Shown here in pieces: positions 21,472 to 24,370 of a stretch of 24,370 bases of DNA. The position numbers and the translations under genes are program-made. Below the pieces are notes generated by a model. The model searched no databases. It had not been told where the DNA came from and was given only the letters and a program-made list of their open reading frames with translations. Each line of letters starts with the position of its first letter. Positions within the stretch are counted from its first letter, which is position 1. Source of the DNA: Deltaproteobacteria bacterium (GTDB taxonomy: Bacteria > Desulfobacterota > Syntrophia > Syntrophales > UBA5619); assembly GCA_026388345.1 (NCBI GenBank), contig JAPLJY010000037.1, positions 1 through 24,370 of the forward strand. The letters are read 5' to 3'.

Positions 21472-21970
21472 AGAGACCTCCCGTCTTCGGATTCTATCTC
21501 CCTTCCTCCGGGAAGAAGGGAAAGTGCAACCAACGTATTCGTCCCGCCGGACAGAGTTGAGTAGACCGTTTTCTCCCGATACGTCAGGTTGATGTTTGTT
21601 TTCTCCGTTTACCGCTTGGTTTCCCGGCGGTGTCACAGCGCTTCAAGCATTACTGTTTGCTCTCTCGCATGGTAGGAGGAAGTTATATGTAACAACGCTC
21701 CCACACGAACCGTACCCGAATTTTGCCATTCTCACAAAATAAAAAAAGACGAGAGCCACCTATGCCGTCTTGTCTTTCAACTGGAGTCTATCATTTAACA
21801 TCCGGTCTATAAGGGTGACAATCACCACGAAGACCCTATGATTCTCTTTTCATTAACATCCAGCAGAATAGACTCAATACGCGCATCGCAGCATCTCGTC
21901 GATTATAACATAGTGTTGCTAATCATCAAGGTCAAGGGCATATCACAGACAACGCCCCTCAAATAAGGTC
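21472..21970. other. 500-base non-coding stretch between the cold-shock and zinc-ribbon genes
   Basis: No credible gene was found. It contains a leader hairpin (21500-21520); an inverted repeat AAGACG (21746-21751) with CGTCTT (21766-21771) bordered by A7 on one side and TCTTT on the other, which could terminate in both directions; and a structured segment at 21784-21875, described separately. It could hold the cold-shock gene's 3' end, promoters for the zinc-ribbon gene, or a small RNA. Confidence 0.45.
21784..21875. ncRNA. Possible structured RNA or regulatory element
   Basis: The outer arms GAGTCTAT (21784-21791) and ATAGACTC (21868-21875) are perfectly complementary. Inside, AGGGT and ACCCT can pair, while the overlapping GGTGA-CAA-TCACC forms an alternative hairpin. 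TAACATCC occurs twice, once in each half. Nested and mutually exclusive pairings suggest a folded RNA, but no known family was recognised and the strand is undetermined. Confidence 0.25.
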
Positions 21971-22171
21971 CTACAACTTACAGACATTCCCAGCGGCCGG
22001 ACCTTTGGCACCACTGACAACATCGAAACTGACCTTATCACCCTCTGCCAATGATTTGAATCCTTCTCCCTGGATTGCGGAATGATGCACAAAAACGTCC
22101 TTGCCGCCTTCCTGCTCGATAAAACCAAATCCCTTTGTATCATTAAACCATTTAACTTTTCCTTCTGACAT
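21971..22171 (-). CDS. Cold-shock protein (CspA family)
   Basis: A 66-residue single cold-shock domain. RNP1 is GFGFIEQE (14-21), RNP2 is VFVHHSAI (26-33), and the start is [10 protein letters not shown]. It binds single-stranded RNA and DNA and acts as an RNA chaperone. ATG 22171 has AAAGGAG about nine bases upstream. The gene begins only 38 bases after the stop of the small membrane protein, and that gap contains a perfect 12-bp tandem duplication. The two genes may be cotranscribed. Confidence 0.95.
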   Translation of the reverse strand: MSEGKVKWFNDTKGFGFIEQEGGKDVFVHHSAIQGEGFKSLAEGDKVSFDVVSGAKGPAAGNVCKL

Positions 22172-22185
22172 CTTTAGTTCTCCTT

Positions 22186-22209
22186 TATTGATTCGTCTAT
22201 TGATTCGTC
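22186..22209. repeat. 12-bp tandem duplication in the cold-shock gene leader
   Basis: TATTGATTCGTC occurs twice head to tail (22186-22197 and 22198-22209), ending exactly at the stop codon of the upstream gene. It is probably a recent slippage product; it lengthens the spacer before the cold-shock ribosome-binding site. Confidence 0.7.
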
Positions 22210-22560
22210 CTATTTCTTGATAAGAATATCAAGCCCCGCGACACAGGCGCCGGAGACACCGGAGCTGGACTCCTTTTGCCCTGGCATCTTATCCCATCCC
22301 CCCTTTTCAATGAAATCGTAGCGTTTATAGCTATCGATCATCCCATATTCTTTAAGCTTTTCTTGACTGTTCGGTTCCTTAATGAATTGGGCGACGCAGA
22401 TCGCCGCCTGGGTGGCCAAGACCGCCTCGCTGCTCATCTTCTGGTTGGTGCCGGCGGTTACCCAACCACCCCATGCAAACCCAACGATTATTGCGACAAT
22501 GGCCCCGCAAATCAGTCCCCAAACCCCGTACTTGATCTTTCCTTCCATCTCTGCTTTCAT
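22210..22560 (-). CDS. Small membrane-anchored protein of unknown function
   Basis: A 116-residue protein from ATG 22560 (a TTG lies one codon earlier). One hydrophobic helix near residues 11-31 ([20 protein letters not shown]) is followed by a soluble domain with the segment [18 protein letters not shown] and a C-terminal [10 protein letters not shown]. Two cysteines (in AAICV and GACVA) are spaced as if they could form a disulfide in the periplasm. I recognise no family. The context is the cold-shock gene directly downstream. AAAGG lies about ten bases upstream. Confidence 0.65.
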   Translation of the reverse strand: MKAEMEGKIKYGVWGLICGAIVAIIVGFAWGGWVTAGTNQKMSSEAVLATQAAICVAQFIKEPNSQEKLKEYGMIDSYKRYDFIEKGGWDKMPGQKESSSGVSGACVAGLDILIKK

Positions 22561-22682
22561 CAATCATGCCTTTCATAATGTGGTTGTTTCAGTAACCCTT
22601 CTGCATCTCCCGCTCTTTCGATAATTTAAGAGTTCCGTTTTAACGAAGATTACTTGCAATTCAATGTCCTTGCTTTATGCCC

Positions 22683-22722
22683 TTAAAAAATAAAAAACCC
22701 CGTCACATCATAAGAGACAGGG
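22683..22722 (-). terminator. Rho-independent terminator (minus strand)
   Basis: On the minus strand CCCTGTC (22722-22716), an 11-base loop, GACGGGG (22704-22698), then T6-A-T6 (22697-22685). It would end a transcript entering from the alcohol dehydrogenase remnant side, which suggests that a complete gene once stood there. Confidence 0.75.
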
Positions 22723-22795
22723 CTTGGAAGTCATTTTTCACTTCCCTATATGGGAAGGGCAATTATTCAATTTTCTAAGTCAATCAGTATGTTGG

Positions 22796-22975
22796 TTATA
22801 CAATAGGCTCATTCCCAACAAAGTCAAGATATATTATTATGCCCCCGACCTCCCGGCAGATGCCCAGGAACATCCCCGGCGCGAGACGCCCCTCGGCCAT
22901 GTTCTCGCAGATCGCCGGCTTCCCCATCCGGCAGCTCCGGCAGGGCGGGTCGATCCTCCGGGTCGTGCAGTTCAT
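22796..22975 (-). pseudogene. Fragment of a zinc-dependent alcohol dehydrogenase (MDR family)
   Basis: The minus strand reads MNCTTRRIDPPCRSCRMGKP, then AICENMAEGRLAPGMF and LGICREVGG, before homology ends and an unrelated A/T-rich tail reaches TAA at 22796. The spaced cysteines and C-E-N-x-x-E-G-x-L-x-P-G-M pattern are those of the structural-zinc lobe of medium-chain dehydrogenases (normally about 350 residues). Only some 50 residues from the N-terminal third survive; there is no start signal, catalytic domain or Rossmann fold. It is therefore a decayed remnant. Confidence 0.6.
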
Positions 22976-23030
22976 GTGGGGCGCATATTACGGAAAGGCG
23001 GTGCAATTTTCAACAAATAAAAAGAGGACC

Positions 23031-23060
23031 TTACCATTTCAACGAGAAAATGGTATGTAA
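23031..23060 (+). promoter_or_regulatory. Promoter and palindromic operator of the HlyD-type gene
   Basis: TTACCA (23031-23036), 17 bases, TATGTA (23054-23059). A perfect inverted repeat TACCATTT (23032-23039) with AAATGGTA (23048-23055), eight bases apart, covers the spacer, as for a TetR-type repressor of an efflux operon. No repressor gene is in the window. Confidence 0.5.
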
Positions 23061-23090
23061 CAATCCATCTCTATATCGGGGAGGTGTCCC

Positions 23091-24257
23091 TTGAAGAAAC
23101 GCATCGTCATCATCGTCGTGCTGGCGCTCCTCATCGGCACGGGCCTCTTCGTCGACTGCGGCCAGCAGAAGGCGCGGAAGGGAGAGCTTTCCTACTCCGG
23201 AACCATCGAGGCCACCCAGTCGCACCTGTCATTCCAGGCGGGCGGCCGCATCCTCAAGGTTCTCGTACGCGAGGGAGAGGCCGTCGCCAAGGATCAGCTC
23301 CTCGCCGAACTGGACCCGGCTGAGTTCCGCACCCGTCTCGAACAGGCGAAGGCCAACCTCGACCGATCCCTCAAAGGCAAGGAACAGGCGGAGACCCTGC
23401 TTGCGGTCTATGAAAAGACCCTCCCCGCCGAAGCGGTCCGGGCCGAGGCGGGCGTCCGCGCGCTGGCCTCGCAATTGGACGAATTCCGGGCCGGCACCCG
23501 GACACAGGAGGTCGAACGGGCGAAACAGGCGATGGAGGGCGCCGCCGCCGTGTTAGAGGACGCAAAGAAAAATCTGACCCGCTACGAGAACCTCTTCCGG
23601 AAGGAGACTGTCTCCGAGAAGGAGCGTGATTCCATCCGTCTCCGGTATGACACGGCCCTCCGGGAATACGAGCGTGGCCGGGAGGCCTACGATCTTGCAA
23701 AGGAAGGGAGCCGGGCGGAGACGATCCGCACCGCCGAGGCAAGGTTGGCCGAGGGGCAGGCCGTTCTGAAACAGGCCCAGAGCAACCTCCTGCGGATCGA
23801 CGCCGCGCGGAAGGACGTCGATGCGGCCCGCTCCGGCATCGCCGCGGCCCGGGCGGCCTCCGACCAGGTGTCGATCCAGCTCGATTACGCGCAGTTGAAG
23901 GCGCCCGGCCCGGGGGTCATCACCAGCCGCAACGTGGAACCGGGCGAGGTGGTCACGCAGGGACGGGAGGTTCTCACCCTCTCCCAACTCGCCATGGTCG
24001 ATCTGAAGATCTTCGTGGATGAGACGGAGATCGGCAAGGTGAAACCGGGCCAGAAGGCGGAGATCCGCGTGGACACCTTCCCGGGCAAATCGTTCGACGG
24101 CACGGTCACGTTCATCTCTCCCGAGGGGGAATTCACCCCCAAGATCATCCAGACGAAGAAGGAGCGGGTGAAGCTGGTCTACCTCGTCAAGGTCTCCCTC
24201 CCCAATCCCGGTCTGGAACTCAAGTCAGGGATGCCCGCCGATGCCTGGTTACGCTGA
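23091..24257 (+). CDS. HlyD-family membrane fusion protein (periplasmic adaptor)
   Basis: A 388-residue adaptor of an efflux pump. One N-terminal anchor (RIVIIVVLALLIGTGLFV, 4-21) is followed by a biotinyl-lipoyl half-motif (GRILKVLVREGEAVAKDQLLAEL, about 53-75), a long coiled coil (about 80-260), the second lipoyl half (QLDYAQLKAPGPGVITSRNVEPGEVV), and a beta-barrel with the VDLKIFVDETEIGKVKPGQ segment. It resembles YbhG/YhiI-type adaptors that pair with ABC-2 exporters; the ABC genes would be expected downstream, beyond the window. The start is a TTG, supported by GGGGAGG eight bases upstream; no ATG gives the anchor. Regulated probably by a repressor at 23032-23055. Confidence 0.9.
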   Translation: MKKRIVIIVVLALLIGTGLFVDCGQQKARKGELSYSGTIEATQSHLSFQAGGRILKVLVREGEAVAKDQLLAELDPAEFRTRLEQAKANLDRSLKGKEQAETLLAVYEKTLPAEAVRAEAGVRALASQLDEFRAGTRTQEVERAKQAMEGAAAVLEDAKKNLTRYENLFRKETVSEKERDSIRLRYDTALREYERGREAYDLAKEGSRAETIRTAEARLAEGQAVLKQAQSNLLRIDAARKDVDAARSGIAAARAASDQVSIQLDYAQLKAPGPGVITSRNVEPGEVVTQGREVLTLSQLAMVDLKIFVDETEIGKVKPGQKAEIRVDTFPGKSFDGTVTFISPEGEFTPKIIQTKKERVKLVYLVKVSLPNPGLELKSGMPADAWLR

Positions 24258-24264
24258 CGGAAAC

Positions 24265-24339
24265 GGGGACACCTTGCCGCAAGGTGTCCCCATCCATGAT
24301 GCGGGGACCTGGGGACATGATGCCGCATCGTGTCCCCAG
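24265..24339. repeat. Two REP-like GGGGACA/TGTCCCC hairpins
   Basis: Hairpin 1: GGGGACACCTTG-CCG-CAAGGTGTCCCC (24265-24291), perfect 12-pair stem. Hairpin 2: CTGGGGACATGATG (24309-24322), loop CCG, CATCGTGTCCCCAG (24326-24339), 13 of 14 paired. Both share the GGGGACA base and the same CCG loop but differ in the middle of the stem, with the changes compensated. They begin eight bases after the HlyD stop. Such hairpin pairs are typical of REP/BIME elements mobilised by RAYT transposases. Confidence 0.65.
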
Positions 24340-24370
24340 CCTGCTGCAAGCAACCCGTTCGTCCGGATCG

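Larger units (their letters stand above)
22561..23090. other. Non-coding stretch with a gene remnant, terminator and promoter
   Basis: It contains, in order, a minus-strand terminator (22683-22722), a palindrome CTTCCC-TATAT-GGGAAG (22741-22757), the alcohol dehydrogenase remnant (22796-22975) and the palindromic promoter of the HlyD-type gene (23031-23060). Plus-strand open frames through the remnant are antisense shadows. Confidence 0.55.

Noticed and set aside
1..24370. CRISPR array, tRNA or rRNA genes
   Set aside because: No regularly spaced repeats, and no tRNA or rRNA landmark sequences, were recognised by eye on either strand.

Overview
The window looks like a chromosomal segment of a GC-rich Gram-negative bacterium, most likely a deltaproteobacterium (Desulfobacterota, Syntrophus/Smithella-like). 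That placement is an inference from the gene set (TIGR04283/TIGR04282 glycosyltransferases, TVP38, merA-like flavoprotein, Lon/Hsp20) and from base and codon use; there is no rRNA or other marker. No rRNA, tRNA or CRISPR array was recognised.

Left edge (1-1830): the N-terminus of an EamA/DMT transporter and an FSR-like MFS transporter, both on the minus strand. Each is preceded by a promoter from the same family of upstream elements.

Accessory/defence block (about 1830-9530, all minus strand): an AbiE-type toxin-antitoxin pair with a palindromic promoter/operator; an orphan N6-adenine DNA methyltransferase; an AT-rich two-gene operon coding for a PD-(D/E)XK nuclease-like protein and a SIR2-superfamily protein; and two genes carried as integron cassettes (a DUF6650-like protein, and a GIY-YIG nuclease fused to a PUA/EVE-like domain). 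Two attC-like sites with the correct R-box/hairpin layout flank the GIY-YIG gene, and no integrase is present. A stand-alone ParB-like gene (to 10330) borders the block. The SIR2/nuclease pair and the GIY-YIG-EVE cassette are the best candidates for a poorly described system.

Central block (10746-17150): two glycosyltransferases of the 'arsenosugar biosynthesis' families, a TVP38/TMEM64 membrane protein, a sterol desaturase/fatty acid hydroxylase, and a merA-like flavoprotein disulfide reductase. Two type II toxin-antitoxin modules (AbrB-PIN and Phd-PIN) sit in the middle. A nested inverted-repeat element lies at 15539-15631.

Stress block (17442-22560): Hsp20 followed by lon. The lon gene is split by an apparent -1 frameshift at an AAAA run. 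It is followed by a transglutaminase-like protein, a zinc-ribbon protein, a structured non-coding stretch, a cold-shock protein and a small membrane-anchored protein. Right edge (22560-24370): a decayed zinc alcohol dehydrogenase fragment, a strong minus-strand terminator, an HlyD-type membrane fusion protein behind a palindromic promoter, and two REP-like hairpins.
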